From Streptomyces sp. NBC_01754 (GTDB lineage Bacteria; Actinomycetota; Actinomycetes; Streptomycetales; Streptomycetaceae), in assembly GCF_035918015.1 (NCBI RefSeq), contig NZ_CP109132.1:1798001-1862000 (forward strand): DNA of 64,000 nucleotides. Direction: 5' to 3'. The notes below the pieces were generated by a model. The model searched no databases. It saw only the letters and a program-made list of their open reading frames with translations, and was not told the origin of the DNA. A program made the position numbers and the translations under genes. This document shows, one piece after another, positions 35,729 to 45,782 of the stretch. Within the stretch, counting starts at the first letter, position 1; each line of letters opens with the position of its first letter.

Positions 35729-35758
35729 TTGATCGATCATCGATCGGCGACTTACAGT
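35729..35758 (+). promoter_or_regulatory. Candidate aceE promoter with overlapping palindrome
   Basis: TTGATC (35729-35734) and TACAGT (35753-35758) are separated by 18 bases, a fair -35/-10 pair. A perfect palindrome, GATCGATCATCGATC (35731-35745), overlaps the -35 and half of the spacer. The start codon is 85 bases further on. A repressor bound there would block RNA polymerase. Confidence 0.5.
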
Positions 35759-35842
35759 TCAGTCGCGGGCCCACCGGCCCCATCGCCCTGTCCTGCCAGT
35801 CAGGGACTTCTCCACCCCCTCCCACTCCGGAAGGCGGCGATC

Positions 35843-38515
35843 ATGACCGACCCCGTAGCAAAGCTTCCGAGCGAGCTCGACCAGCTCCCGGACCGCGACC
35901 CCGAGGAGACCGCCGAATGGGCGGCCTCCCTGGACGCCGTCACCAAGGCCGCGGGCCCGAACCGTGCCGCGTACCTCATGCGGCGCTCGCTCCAGCACGC
36001 GGAGGGCGCCGGTATCGCGCTGCCCAAGCTGCTGGAGACCGATTACATCAACTCCATCCCCACCTCCGCCGAGCCAGAGTTCGACGGCGACCTGGAGATG
36101 GAGTCCCGGATCACCGCGTGGAACCGCTGGAACGCGGCCGCGATGGTCACCCGGGGCGCGCGCCACGGCGTCGGCGGCCACATCGCCACCTTCGCCTCGG
36201 CCGCCTGGCTGTACGAGATGGGCTTCAACCACTTCTTCCGCGGCAAGGAGGGTGGGAACGGCTCCGGGGACCAGATCTACGTCCAGGGTCACGCCTCGCC
36301 CGGCATCTACGCCCGCGCCTTCCTCGACGGCCGCCTCAGCGAGCAGCAGCTCGACAACTTCCGCCAGGAGTCGGGCGGCGACGGCCTGCCGTCCTACCCG
36401 CACCCGCGGCGGCTGCCCTGGCTGTGGGAGTTCCCCACCGTGTCGATGGGCCTCGGCCCGCTCTCGGCGATCTACCAGGCGCGCTTCAACCGCTACCTGA
36501 CCAACCGGGGGATCAAGGACACGTCCTCCTCGCACGTCTGGGCCTTCCTGGGCGACGGCGAGATGGACGAGCCCGAGTCGACCGCCGCCCTCGCCCTCGC
36601 GGCGCGTGAGCGGCTCGACAACCTGACCTTCGTCGTCAACTGCAACCTTCAGCGTCTCGACGGCCCGGTCCGCGCCAACTTCCGCGTGGTCCAGGAGCTG
36701 GAGGGCGCGTTCCGCGGGGCCGGCTGGAACGTCGTCAAGACGCTCTGGGGCACCGCCTGGGACGAGCTGTTCCAGCTGGACACCACGGGCGCGCTGATCC
36801 GCCGGCTCCGCGAGGTGCCGGACGCGCAGTTCCAGACGTACGCGACCCGCGACGTGGCCTACATCCGCGACCACTTCTTCGGCGCCGAGCCCGCGCTCGC
36901 CGAGATGGCGAAGCTGCTGAGCGACGCGAAGATCGCCGAGTGCTTCTACTCCTCGCGCGGCGGCCACGAGGCCCGCAAGGTGTACGCGGCCTACCGCGCC
37001 GCCCTGGCCCACAAGGGCGCGCCGACCGTGATCCTGGCGCAGACCGTCAAGGGCTACACGCTCGGCAAGGGCTTCGAGTCCAAGAACGCCAACCACCAGA
37101 TGAAGAAGCTGTCGATCGACGAGTTCAAGAGCATGCGCGAGCTGCTCGGCCTCCCGATCCCCGACAGCGCCTTCGAGAGCGGTCTGGTCCCCTACGGCCA
37201 CCCCGGCGCCGACTCCCCCGAGGTCCGCTACCTCCAGGAGCGCCGTGCCGCCCTCGGTGGCCCGGCCCCCGCCCGCCGGATGCACACGGTGGCGCTGCCG
37301 CAGCCCGAGGAGCGTGCCTTCAAGGCCCTGTACAAGGGGTCCGGCAAGCAGGAGATGGCCACCACCATGGCGTTCGTCCGCCTGGTGAAGGAGCTGATGC
37401 GGGACAAGGAGACCGGCAGGCGCTGGGTGCCGATCGTCCCGGACGAGGCCCGTACCTTCGGTATGGAGTCGCTGTTCCCGTCGGCCGGTATCTACTCGCC
37501 GCTGGGCCAGACGTACGAGCCGGTCGACCGCGACCAGCTGATGTACTACAAGGAGGCCAAGGACGGCCAGATCCTCAACGAGGGGATCACCGAGGCCGGT
37601 GCCATGGCCGACTTCATCGCCGCCGCCACGTCGTACGCGACGCACGGCGAGACGATGATCCCGTTCTACATCTTCTACTCGATGTTCGGCTGGCAGCGGA
37701 CCGGCGACCAGATGTGGCAGCTCGCCGACCAGCTCGGCAAGGGCTTCATCGTCGGCGCCACGGCGGGCCGTACGACCCTGACGGGTGAGGGCCTCCAGCA
37801 CGCGGACGGCCACTCGCACCTGATCGCCACCACGAACCCGGCGTCGCTCAACTACGACCCGGCGTTCGCGTACGAGCTCGCGGTGATCGTCAAGGACGGT
37901 CTGCGCCGGATGTTCGGTCCGGAACCCGAGGACATCTTCTACTACCTGACGGTCTACAACGAGCCGAAGCAGCAGCCCGCGATGCCGGAAGGTGTCGAGG
38001 AGGGCATCGTCAGGGGCCTGTACCGCTTCAAGGAGGGTGCGCCCGCCCCGGCGGAGGCCCCGCGTCTCCAGCTGCTCGCCTCCGGTACGGCGATCCACTG
38101 GGCACTGGAGGCCCAGGAGCTGCTGGCCGCCGACTGGGGGGTCACCGCCGACGTCTGGTCCGCCACCTCGTGGGGCGAGCTGCGGCGTGACGCGCTGGAG
38201 TGCGACGAGGCGCTGCTGCGCGGTGAGCAGCGGGTGCCGTACGTGACCCAGGCGCTGTCCGGCGCCCCGGGTCCGGTCCTCGCGGTGAGCGACTGGATGC
38301 GCGCGGTCCCGGACCAGATCAGCCAGTGGGTCGAGCAGGACTGGTCCTCGCTGGGCACGGACGGCTTCGGCATCTCCGACACCCGCGAGGGTGCCCGCCG
38401 GTACTTCGGTGTCGACCCGCAGTCGGTCACGGTCGCCGCCCTGGCGCAGCTGGCCCGCCGCGGCGAGATCCCGGCGTCGAAGATCAAGGAGGCCCGCGAG
38501 AAGTACGGGCTCTGA
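35843..38515 (+). CDS. aceE: Pyruvate dehydrogenase E1 component, homodimeric type
   Basis: 890 residues from ATG 35843. It decarboxylates pyruvate with thiamine diphosphate and passes the acetyl group to the E2 lipoyl arm. Seen in sequence: [21 protein letters not shown] near 110, the ThDP motif beginning [10 protein letters not shown] near 235 and ending in [12 protein letters not shown], then [12 protein letters not shown] near 405. The transketolase-like central domain and C-terminal domain are complete. The E2 and E3 genes are 1-4 kb upstream. Confidence 0.97.
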   Translation: MTDPVAKLPSELDQLPDRDPEETAEWAASLDAVTKAAGPNRAAYLMRRSLQHAEGAGIALPKLLETDYINSIPTSAEPEFDGDLEMESRITAWNRWNAAAMVTRGARHGVGGHIATFASAAWLYEMGFNHFFRGKEGGNGSGDQIYVQGHASPGIYARAFLDGRLSEQQLDNFRQESGGDGLPSYPHPRRLPWLWEFPTVSMGLGPLSAIYQARFNRYLTNRGIKDTSSSHVWAFLGDGEMDEPESTAALALAARERLDNLTFVVNCNLQRLDGPVRANFRVVQELEGAFRGAGWNVVKTLWGTAWDELFQLDTTGALIRRLREVPDAQFQTYATRDVAYIRDHFFGAEPALAEMAKLLSDAKIAECFYSSRGGHEARKVYAAYRAALAHKGAPTVILAQTVKGYTLGKGFESKNANHQMKKLSIDEFKSMRELLGLPIPDSAFESGLVPYGHPGADSPEVRYLQERRAALGGPAPARRMHTVALPQPEERAFKALYKGSGKQEMATTMAFVRLVKELMRDKETGRRWVPIVPDEARTFGMESLFPSAGIYSPLGQTYEPVDRDQLMYYKEAKDGQILNEGITEAGAMADFIAAATSYATHGETMIPFYIFYSMFGWQRTGDQMWQLADQLGKGFIVGATAGRTTLTGEGLQHADGHSHLIATTNPASLNYDPAFAYELAVIVKDGLRRMFGPEPEDIFYYLTVYNEPKQQPAMPEGVEEGIVRGLYRFKEGAPAPAEAPRLQLLASGTAIHWALEAQELLAADWGVTADVWSATSWGELRRDALECDEALLRGEQRVPYVTQALSGAPGPVLAVSDWMRAVPDQISQWVEQDWSSLGTDGFGISDTREGARRYFGVDPQSVTVAALAQLARRGEIPASKIKEAREKYGL

Positions 38516-38524
38516 GACGGGGGG

Positions 38525-38564
38525 CGGGGCGGCTGTCCGGGCACAGGCCCGGACAGCCGCCCCG
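38525..38564. terminator. Hairpin terminator after aceE
   Basis: A perfect 18-base stem (CGGGGCGGCTGTCCGGGC and its complement) around ACAG, ten bases after the stop. Confidence 0.85.
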
Positions 38565-38715
38565 TTGCCGTACCCGCCCCCGGTGTCCCTCCGTGCCCGG
38601 TCCCGGTGTTCCGCGCCGTACGTGCCGCCGTACGCGGCGACCGGTGGCGGCGGAGGGCTTCGCCGGGACGGCGGCCGGGTCCTCGGCGTGGCCGGCGGGC
38701 CCGCACAATGGCCGC

Positions 38716-39684
38716 ATGCGTGCTGCCCGCCTCATCAAGATGGTTCTGCTCCTCCAGTCCCGGCCCGCCATGACCGCCGCCGAGCTGGCCCGCGAGCTGG
38801 AGGTCTCCGAGCGCACGGTGACCCGGGACGCGCAGGCCCTGTCCGAGGCGGGCGTACCCGTGTACGCCGACCGGGGCCGGGCCGGCGGCTACCGGCTGGT
38901 CGGCGGTTACCGGACCCGGCTGACCGGGCTGGCCCGCGAGGAGGCCGAGGCGCTCTTCCTGTCCGGGCTGCCGTCCGCCCTGCGCGAGATGGGGCTCGAC
39001 GACGCGGCCTCGGCGGCCCGGCTGAAGGTGACGGCCGCCCTGCTCCCCTCGCTCCGGGACGCCCCGCGAAGCGCCGCCCGGCGTTTCCACCTGGACGCGC
39101 CGGGCTGGTTCCACGAGCCGGTCAGCCCCGAACTGCTGCCCGCCTTGGCGGAGGCGGTCCGGGACGACCGGCTGGTCCGGGCCCGCTACCGGCGCGGCGC
39201 CACCGACGAGGTCGAACGGGAACTGGCCCCGTACGGACTCGTGTTGAAGGCCGGCGTCTGGTACCTCTGCGCCGGGGCAGGGGACGACGTCCGGGTGTAC
39301 CGGATCGACCGGTTCACGTCGGCCGAGGTGTCGGCGACGCGTTTCGACCGGGACGAGGACTTCGACCTGCCGGGCTTCTGGGCCGAGCACGCCGCCCGGT
39401 TCGCCCGGTCCCTCCTGCGCGGCGAGGTGACCGTCCGGCTGTCCGAGGCGGGCTTCGCGCGGCTGCCGCACGTCGTGGACCGGGCCGCCGTGGACGACGC
39501 GCTCGCCGGGGCCGTGGGGCCCGACGCGGACGGCCTGCGCACGCTCACCCTGGCGGTGGAGTCGGAGGAGGTCGCGTACGGCCAGTTGCTGGCCCTCGGA
39601 CCGGAGGTGGAGGTCCTGGCACCCGCGGCGCTGCGGGCACGCTTCACCGAGGCCGCCGAACGGCTGCGCGCCCTGTACCGCTGA
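38716..39684 (+). CDS. YafY-type transcriptional regulator with WYL domain
   Basis: 322 residues from ATG 38716. DeoR-like helix-turn-helix 1-60 (MTAAELARELEVSERTVTRD). The middle holds the PafC/WYL region with RYRRGATDEVERELAPYGLVLKAGVWYL near 160-185, and a C-terminal WCX extension follows. WYL proteins sense nucleic acid fragments or small ligands. No obvious target next to it; the following gene starts 65 bases later. Confidence 0.93.
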   Translation: MRAARLIKMVLLLQSRPAMTAAELARELEVSERTVTRDAQALSEAGVPVYADRGRAGGYRLVGGYRTRLTGLAREEAEALFLSGLPSALREMGLDDAASAARLKVTAALLPSLRDAPRSAARRFHLDAPGWFHEPVSPELLPALAEAVRDDRLVRARYRRGATDEVERELAPYGLVLKAGVWYLCAGAGDDVRVYRIDRFTSAEVSATRFDRDEDFDLPGFWAEHAARFARSLLRGEVTVRLSEAGFARLPHVVDRAAVDDALAGAVGPDADGLRTLTLAVESEEVAYGQLLALGPEVEVLAPAALRARFTEAAERLRALYR

Positions 39685-39749
39685 CGGGTCCGCCCTCGGC
39701 GGTCTCTGGGCGTGCGTCTCCCGGCGCCAGGGCGGATGCTGGAGCGGTG

Positions 39750-40271
39750 ATGGACGAGACGGAGTTCTGGGAGACCATCGACGGCAGCCGTGAGGCCGCC
39801 GAGGGCGACCCCGACGACCACGCCGACGTGCTCGTCGAACGACTGGTGCAGCTCGATCCCGAATCCGTGCTGGATTTCGCCCGGCACTTCGAGGCCCGCT
39901 ACAACCGTGCCTACCACTGGGACGTGTGGGGAGCGGCCGCCGTGCTGCTGGGCGGCGCGGACGAGGAGGCGTTCGACTCCTTCCGGTGCTGGCTGATCGG
40001 ACAGGGCCGGGAGGTCTTCGAGGGCACGGTGCAGGACCCGGACAGCCTCGCCGAGCTCCTGGAGGACTTCGACGAGGAGTACGACGGCGACGGCGAGGAG
40101 CTGGGTTACGCCGCCGACGAGGCGTACGAGCAACTGACCGGCGCCGTCGCCCCGGAACTGGGCCTGCCGCCGCAGCCGGACCGGCCGGCGGGCACGCCGG
40201 TGGCGCTCGACGACGAGAGGGCGCTGGCGGACCGCTTCCCCATGCTCTGGGAACGCTTCGGCGCGGCCTGA
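39750..40271 (+). CDS. DUF4240 domain protein
   Basis: 173 residues, start at ATG 39750 (a GTG lies just one codon before). The DUF4240 signature is clear at the N-terminus: DETEFWETIDGSR, then WDVWGAAAVLLGG and FDSFRCWLIGQG. The protein is strongly acidic, with a Pro-containing tail. Cytoplasmic; function unknown for the family. Confidence 0.88.
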   Translation: MDETEFWETIDGSREAAEGDPDDHADVLVERLVQLDPESVLDFARHFEARYNRAYHWDVWGAAAVLLGGADEEAFDSFRCWLIGQGREVFEGTVQDPDSLAELLEDFDEEYDGDGEELGYAADEAYEQLTGAVAPELGLPPQPDRPAGTPVALDDERALADRFPMLWERFGAA

Positions 40272-40381
40272 CGCCGGCCGGACGGACGGACCTGGTGAGG
40301 CCCGCTCCGCCGGGGGTGGTGACAGGGCCGCGGGGGCGCCTCCGCCGCGCTACGACGGGGCCCATGGGGCAGGATGGGCCC

Positions 40382-41281
40382 ATGCTGCGTTCCCGTATCG
40401 CCGTCAGCGGATCGTCCGGACTCATCGGAGCGGCGCTCGTGCACTCGCTGCGGGCCGACGGGCACGAGGTGGTGCGCCTGGTACGCCGCCCCGCCGCCGC
40501 CGGTGACGAGGTGGAGTGGGACCCCGGGCGGCAGTACGTCGACGCGGCGGGGCTGGTCGGCTGCGACGCCGTCGTCCACCTCGCCGGTGCCGGGGTCGGT
40601 GACCACCGGTGGACCGAGGGGTACAAGCGGGAGATCCGGGACAGCCGGGTGCTGGGGACGCGGGCGATCGCCGAGGCCGCCGCCTCGCTGGACACCCCGC
40701 CGAAGGTGCTGCTGTCCGGCTCGGCCATCGGCTACTACGGGGACACCGGGGACCGGTCCGTCGACGAGGCCGCGCCCCCGGGTGACGGGTTCCTGCCGTC
40801 CGTGTGCGTGGAGTGGGAGGGGGCCACGGCCGCCGCCGAGGAGGCGGGCATCCGCACGGTACACGCCCGCACCGGTCTGGTCGTCGCCCGCGGAGGAGGG
40901 GCCTGGGGCCGCCTCTTCCCCCTCTTCAAGGCGGGTCTCGGCGGGCGCCTGGGCAACGGCCGGCAGTACTGGAGCTTCATCGCCCTGCACGACCACATCG
41001 CCGCGCTGCGCCACATCCTGGACACCGGGTCCCTGTCCGGCCCGGTCAACCTGACCGGCCCCGCGCCGGTCACCAACGGCCAGGTGACGGCGGCCATGGG
41101 GCGGGTGCTGCACCGCCCGACCCTCTTCACCGCCCCGGCGCCCGCCCTGCGGATCGCCCTCGGTGAGTTCGCCGGGGACGTGCTGGGCAGTCAGCGGGTG
41201 CTTCCCGGCCGCCTGCTCGACTCGGGCTTCTCGTTCGCCTTCCCCGATATCGACGCGGCGATCCGCTCCGCACTGCGCTGA
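40382..41281 (+). CDS. TIGR01777-family NAD(P)-dependent epimerase
   Basis: 299 residues from ATG 40382. Rossmann fold with SGSSGLIGAAL near 8, then VVHLAGAGVGDHRW near 62 and SGSAIGYYGDTGD near 112 (the active-site Tyr). The C-terminal DUF1731 segment ends PGRLLDSGF. These proteins are SDR relatives, sometimes called SulA or YfcH; the substrate is unknown. Confidence 0.93.
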   Translation: MLRSRIAVSGSSGLIGAALVHSLRADGHEVVRLVRRPAAAGDEVEWDPGRQYVDAAGLVGCDAVVHLAGAGVGDHRWTEGYKREIRDSRVLGTRAIAEAAASLDTPPKVLLSGSAIGYYGDTGDRSVDEAAPPGDGFLPSVCVEWEGATAAAEEAGIRTVHARTGLVVARGGGAWGRLFPLFKAGLGGRLGNGRQYWSFIALHDHIAALRHILDTGSLSGPVNLTGPAPVTNGQVTAAMGRVLHRPTLFTAPAPALRIALGEFAGDVLGSQRVLPGRLLDSGFSFAFPDIDAAIRSALR

Positions 41282-41506
41282 CGGCACCGTGCCTCACGAC
41301 CACACCGGGGAAGGCACGGCACCGACCCGACGACACCCCGCTGATCGGATCGGACGGCTGTGCGACCCCGTGCACCGGTGCCCGGGGTGCGCGCGGCTGG
41401 GCCCCGGTCTGCCACCGGCCTAGCTTCGAGCGCGGACCCCGGCATTCCGGGGGTTTCCGCCGGGGCGAGAACCTTCCGGCGGTCGCGCCGACTCGGGGAG
41501 GGGCAC

Positions 41507-42820
41507 GTGCTCAGGGCAGACACGGCACACCACGCGGACGTGGTTGTCATCGGGGCCGGGACAGCCGGACTGACAGCCGCCCACCAGCTCATCAGCGCAG
41601 GAGTGGACACATGCGTCCTGGAGGCCGCCCCCCGCGTCGGCGGGCGGATGGCCACCGAGGACATGGACGGCTTCCGGCTCGACCACACGGGGCCTCTGCT
41701 CAGTTCCGCCTACCCGGAGTTGCGCGCCACGCCGGGACTCCAGGGTCTGGCGCTCAGGGAGTTCGCCCCCGGGGTGCTCGTCCACAGCCGGGGGCGCCGC
41801 TACCGGGCAGGGGACGTGCGCAGCGCGAGGGGCGCGCTGCGGGCCGCACGCTCCCGGTCGAGCGCCCCTCACGCGCCCCTGGGCGGCGCGATCGAGCAGG
41901 CCAGACTGGGCGCCTGGCTCTCCCGGCTCGCCACCACCCCGGTCTCCCGCATCCTGGCCCGGCCCGACCGGCCGGCGCTCGACGCCCTCACCTCACGCGG
42001 CCTCTCGCCGCGTACCGTCGACGGTTTCCTGCGCCCCCTGCTCTCGGCGCTGCTCTCCGACCCCGTCCTCGCCACGTCGAGCCGCTGCGCCGACCTCGCG
42101 CTGCGCAGTTACGCCCGCGGCGGGCTCTGCGTACCGGCGGGCGGTGCCGCGGCCCTGCCCGAGTTGCTGGCCGCCGCGCTGCCGCCGGGGACCGTACGGA
42201 CCGGGGTGCACGTCACCGCCGCCGACATCACCTCCGTACGCACCAAGGAGCACGGCGAGCTGAACTGCCGCTCCCTGCTGCTGGCCACCGGAGCGGGCGC
42301 GGCCGCCGAGCTGCTGCCGGGGCTGCGGACGCCCTCCTTCCACCCGGTGACGGTGCTCCACCACACCGCCCCCGCTCCCCCGCAGACGGGGGCCCGGCTG
42401 CTGCTGGACGCGGATCGGTCGGGGCCGGTGGCACACACCGCCGTGATGAGCGCGGTCGACCCGTCGCGCGCGCCGCACGGCCGGACCCTGATCACCTCCA
42501 CCGTCCTCGGCCCCCCACCGCCGGACCTGGACCGCGCCGTCCGGACCCACCTGGCCTCGCTGTACGGCACCCCGACGGACGACTGGGAGCTCCTGGCGGC
42601 CCGTCACGACCCGGAGGCGGTACCCATAATGGCACCGCCGCACGACCTGCGACGGCCCGTGCGGGTGCTCGCCGGCCTCTACGTGTGCGGCGACCACCGC
42701 GACACGAGTACCGTCCAGGGCGCCCTGAACTCGGGCCGGCGGGCCGCCTCGGCGATCCTCACGGACCTCGGGGTGCGCCACGCGGCCGCGGACGGGGCGA
42801 CACTGTCCGCCGCGGCCTGA
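41507..42820 (+). CDS. FAD-dependent oxidoreductase, amine oxidase-like
   Basis: 437 residues from GTG 41507, after GGGGAGGGG. Dinucleotide-binding VVVIGAGTAGLTAAHQL near 12-28 and GG-motif PRVGGRMAT near 45. The C-terminal end has the expected FAD contact, VCGDHRDTSTVQGALNSG, near 398. It resembles the protoporphyrinogen oxidase / carotenoid desaturase / amine oxidase superfamily, but specificity cannot be assigned. It ends 13 bases from the convergent NsdA-like gene. Confidence 0.88.
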   Translation: MLRADTAHHADVVVIGAGTAGLTAAHQLISAGVDTCVLEAAPRVGGRMATEDMDGFRLDHTGPLLSSAYPELRATPGLQGLALREFAPGVLVHSRGRRYRAGDVRSARGALRAARSRSSAPHAPLGGAIEQARLGAWLSRLATTPVSRILARPDRPALDALTSRGLSPRTVDGFLRPLLSALLSDPVLATSSRCADLALRSYARGGLCVPAGGAAALPELLAAALPPGTVRTGVHVTAADITSVRTKEHGELNCRSLLLATGAGAAAELLPGLRTPSFHPVTVLHHTAPAPPQTGARLLLDADRSGPVAHTAVMSAVDPSRAPHGRTLITSTVLGPPPPDLDRAVRTHLASLYGTPTDDWELLAARHDPEAVPIMAPPHDLRRPVRVLAGLYVCGDHRDTSTVQGALNSGRRAASAILTDLGVRHAAADGATLSAAA

Positions 42821-42833
42821 CTCCGCGCCCTGT

Positions 42834-44561
42834 TCAGTTCAGGGCCGCGACCCGGTCGCGGTAGCCGCGTACGGCGACCGCGTCCCGGTACGGCTCCAGA
42901 CGGCGCTCGAAGTCGCGTACGTACTCCGTGGCCCGCACCGAACGCATCTCCGACGCCTGCTGGGCCGCCTCGGCGCCCAGCAGACAGGCCTGGTCCAGCT
43001 CACCGAGCCCGAGCCGGGCGGTGGCGAGCACCACCCGGCAGAACAGCCTGCTCCGGGCATACGCGGGGGCGCGCAGCTGGAGGGACCGTTCGGCGTGCTG
43101 AGCGGCCGCCCGGTACTGCTGGAGATCGCGGTGGCAGTGGCCGAACTCGTCGGCGAGCTGAGCCTCGTCGAAGGGGCGGGCCCAGTACGGGACGTCGTCG
43201 CCGGGGCGGGCACCCTGGAGCGCGCGTTCGGCCCGTACGAGCGCGGCGACGCACGCCCTGGTCTCGCCCAGGACGCCGTGCCCCCGGGCCTCGACCGCGT
43301 GCAGCAGGGCCATGACGACGGGCGGGGCCGAGGAGCCGATGCCCTGCTGGGCGACCCGGGCGAGCTGGACGGCCTCCCTGCCGTGCCCGAGGTAGACGGC
43401 CTGCCGGCTCATCGTGATCAGCACGAACGAGCCGTACGCCCGGTCGCCCGCGGCCTGGGCGAGCCGCAGCGCCTGCACGAAGTAGCGCTGGGCCAGGCCG
43501 TGCGCCGCGATGTCGTACGAGGTCCAGCCGGCCAGCCGGGTCAGATCGGCGGCCGCCGAGAACAGCCGCCGGCCGACGGACTCGCCGTACGTCCCGCGGA
43601 GCATCGGCTCGGCCTCGTGCTCCAGATACCTGACGAGGGCCTGACGGGCGTGGCCGCCGCCGTAGGTGTGGTCCAGGGTGCGGAAGAGCTCGCCGACCGA
43701 GTGGAGGGCGGCGATGTCCCCACTGCCGACCCGCTGGCCGGACCCCCGGTCGGCCCCACGCTGCCGTGGGACGACCGGATGGGCGGCCCCGGGGGCGCCG
43801 GGCGGACGGGTGTGGCCGGGCCCCCTGGAACCGGGCCTGCCCCCGGGCGCACCGGGGGTGTGCGTACCGGGGGCATGCGCACCGGGTCCGTGCGTACCGG
43901 GCCCGTGGGCGTGGCCGGGGGCGGGTGCCGGGCCGGGGGCGGCGAGGTGGCCGGGGGGCCCGAGGTGGCCGGCCGCTCCGGGTGGCCGGGCCGGGGGCGT
44001 GCCGGCCGCCGGGTGGACACCGTCGACCGCGCGGGATCCGGGAGTCCCGGCCGGCGAGCGCGGGCCCGGCAGGCCGGTGCCGCCCGCCGTCGGAGCCGCG
44101 GGCTCCCCGCGTCCGACCCGTTCGTCGGCCCGTCCGATCAGCCAGTCCCTGCTGGGGACGACCAGTCCGGCCGGGGTGAAGGCGATCTTGCGCAACTCCG
44201 CGTGACTTCCGGAGTCCTTGCGCCAGAGCCCGCTGACGATGTCGACGGCCTCGGCGGGGGTGGCCGCGAATTCGAGCCCCGCGTAGACGGGCGCGCAGGC
44301 GTCCAGGCCCAGGTCCTGCGCGGAGAGCCGCCGCCCGAGCCGCCGGGTGAACACCTCGGCGATCAGCGCGGGGGTGGTGCCGCGCGGCTGCTGGCCCCGC
44401 AACCAGCGGGTCACCGAGGTCTTGTCGTACCGCAGATCGAGTCCGTGTTCGAGGCCCAGCTGATCCACCCGCCGGGCGAGACCCGCATGGGAGAATCCGG
44501 CTTCCGCGATGAGCGCAGCGAGCCGCCGGTTGGGGGTGCGCTGCGGAGGTCGTTCCGACAT
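42834..44561 (-). CDS. NsdA-like regulator with low-complexity middle and TPR-type C-terminus
   Basis: 575 residues. The first 120 residues hold a helix-turn-helix-like region (LIAEAGFSHAGLARRVDQLG, SVTRWLRGQQPRGTTPALIAEVFTRRLG) very like Streptomyces NsdA, a negative regulator of development and antibiotics. Residues about 150-280 are Gly/Pro/Ala/His repeats (GPGTHGPGAHAPGTHTPG). The rest is helical and TPR-like, with RYFVQALRLAQAAGDRAYGS and HAERSLQLRAPAYARSRL. It is probably a paralogue of NsdA, not NsdA itself. Convergent with the FAD oxidoreductase. Confidence 0.82.
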   Translation of the reverse strand: MSERPPQRTPNRRLAALIAEAGFSHAGLARRVDQLGLEHGLDLRYDKTSVTRWLRGQQPRGTTPALIAEVFTRRLGRRLSAQDLGLDACAPVYAGLEFAATPAEAVDIVSGLWRKDSGSHAELRKIAFTPAGLVVPSRDWLIGRADERVGRGEPAAPTAGGTGLPGPRSPAGTPGSRAVDGVHPAAGTPPARPPGAAGHLGPPGHLAAPGPAPAPGHAHGPGTHGPGAHAPGTHTPGAPGGRPGSRGPGHTRPPGAPGAAHPVVPRQRGADRGSGQRVGSGDIAALHSVGELFRTLDHTYGGGHARQALVRYLEHEAEPMLRGTYGESVGRRLFSAAADLTRLAGWTSYDIAAHGLAQRYFVQALRLAQAAGDRAYGSFVLITMSRQAVYLGHGREAVQLARVAQQGIGSSAPPVVMALLHAVEARGHGVLGETRACVAALVRAERALQGARPGDDVPYWARPFDEAQLADEFGHCHRDLQQYRAAAQHAERSLQLRAPAYARSRLFCRVVLATARLGLGELDQACLLGAEAAQQASEMRSVRATEYVRDFERRLEPYRDAVAVRGYRDRVAALN

Positions 44562-44849
44562 CAGCTGTACGGTCTCCTGCCTTCGGGGCCGGGCCGGCGG
44601 CCCTAAGGGAACGGCGCGAATGTAACTGCCCCGCCGCGGCCCTTACCGGCGTTCGCTCCGCATTCATCCGATCGTGTGAGGATTGTTCAGGCCGCTGACG
44701 CCAGGCCCCGCACGGGCGCCGTCGAAGAACCTGCCGGGCCCCTGCCCGCGCAGCGGTCGTACAGTGACCCGGGGCGCACATCAGTGCAGGGGGACGTGGA
44801 TCCGGGACCACCCGGCCGCCCGGCCCCCGCGAACAGGGAGGCACCCGAA

Positions 44850-45659
44850 GTGAGTGAGCTGCGGTTCGTCCGTGCGGGATTCGGCGAGCAAGCGGTCGAC
44901 TACCGGCAGGCCTGGCAGATGCAGCGCGAGGTGCACGCCGCCCGCTTCGAGGACACCGTCCCCGACACCTGCCTGCTCCTGGAGCACCCGCCCGTCTACA
45001 CGGCGGGCCGACGCACGACCGACGGCGAGCGTCCCCTGGACGGCACCCCGGTCATCGACGTCGACCGCGGCGGGAAGATCACCTGGCACGGTCCCGGCCA
45101 GCTCGTCGGCTATCCCATCCAGAAGCTGCCGCGTCCGGTCGACGTCGTCGCGCACGTACGCCGTCTGGAGGACGCCCTGATCCGCACGGCCGCCGAGTTC
45201 GGGGTGGAGACCTCCCGGGTCGAGGGCCGCAGCGGTGTCTGGGTGCTCGGCGACCCGGTCGAGGAGCGCCCTTCCCCGGGCGGCCTGTCGCTGGACTTCG
45301 ACCCCCGCCTCCAGGACGAGGAGTTCGACGCCCGGCTGAACGGCCCGGAGTACGCCCCGTCCAACGCCGGCCAGCGCCGCGAGGACCGGAAGCTGGCGGC
45401 GATCGGCATCCGGGTCGCCAAGGGCGTGACCATGCACGGCTTCTCCCTCAACGTGAACCCCGACAACACCTGGTTCGACCGGATCGTGCCGTGCGGGATC
45501 CGGGACGCGGGCGTCACCTCGCTCGCGTACGAACTGGGCCGCGAGATCACGATCGCGGACGTCCTGCCGGTCGTCGAGAAGCACCTCCGGGACGTCCTGG
45601 AGAACGCGGAGCCCACGCCCCGGGCCGTCGCGACGCCGAAGGCCGCCACCCCCGCCTGA
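44850..45659 (+). CDS. lipB: Octanoyltransferase
   Basis: 269 residues from GTG 44850, nine bases after AGGGAGG. LipB moves octanoate from acyl carrier protein to lipoyl domains. Visible: [11 protein letters not shown] near 52, [18 protein letters not shown] near 72-89, the catalytic Lys/Cys part [21 protein letters not shown] near 180 and PCGI near 216. Followed by lipA 123 bases later; together they lipoylate the E2 encoded at 32955. Confidence 0.96.
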   Translation: MSELRFVRAGFGEQAVDYRQAWQMQREVHAARFEDTVPDTCLLLEHPPVYTAGRRTTDGERPLDGTPVIDVDRGGKITWHGPGQLVGYPIQKLPRPVDVVAHVRRLEDALIRTAAEFGVETSRVEGRSGVWVLGDPVEERPSPGGLSLDFDPRLQDEEFDARLNGPEYAPSNAGQRREDRKLAAIGIRVAKGVTMHGFSLNVNPDNTWFDRIVPCGIRDAGVTSLAYELGREITIADVLPVVEKHLRDVLENAEPTPRAVATPKAATPA

Positions 45660-45782
45660 CCGGACCCGGGGAACAGGCCCCCTCGGCCACAGGTCGGGCG
45701 GGCGTAAGACCGTTCTAACGACGGGCGTACCCTGGTGTTCGCCGAAGAATCCAATGCAGTGATAGCAAAGGGGAGTGCCGGA

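Noticed and set aside
37954..40728. Long minus-strand frame crossing aceE, WYL and DUF4240 genes
   Set aside because: Spans terminators and three recognised genes on the other strand; Arg/Pro-rich shadow.
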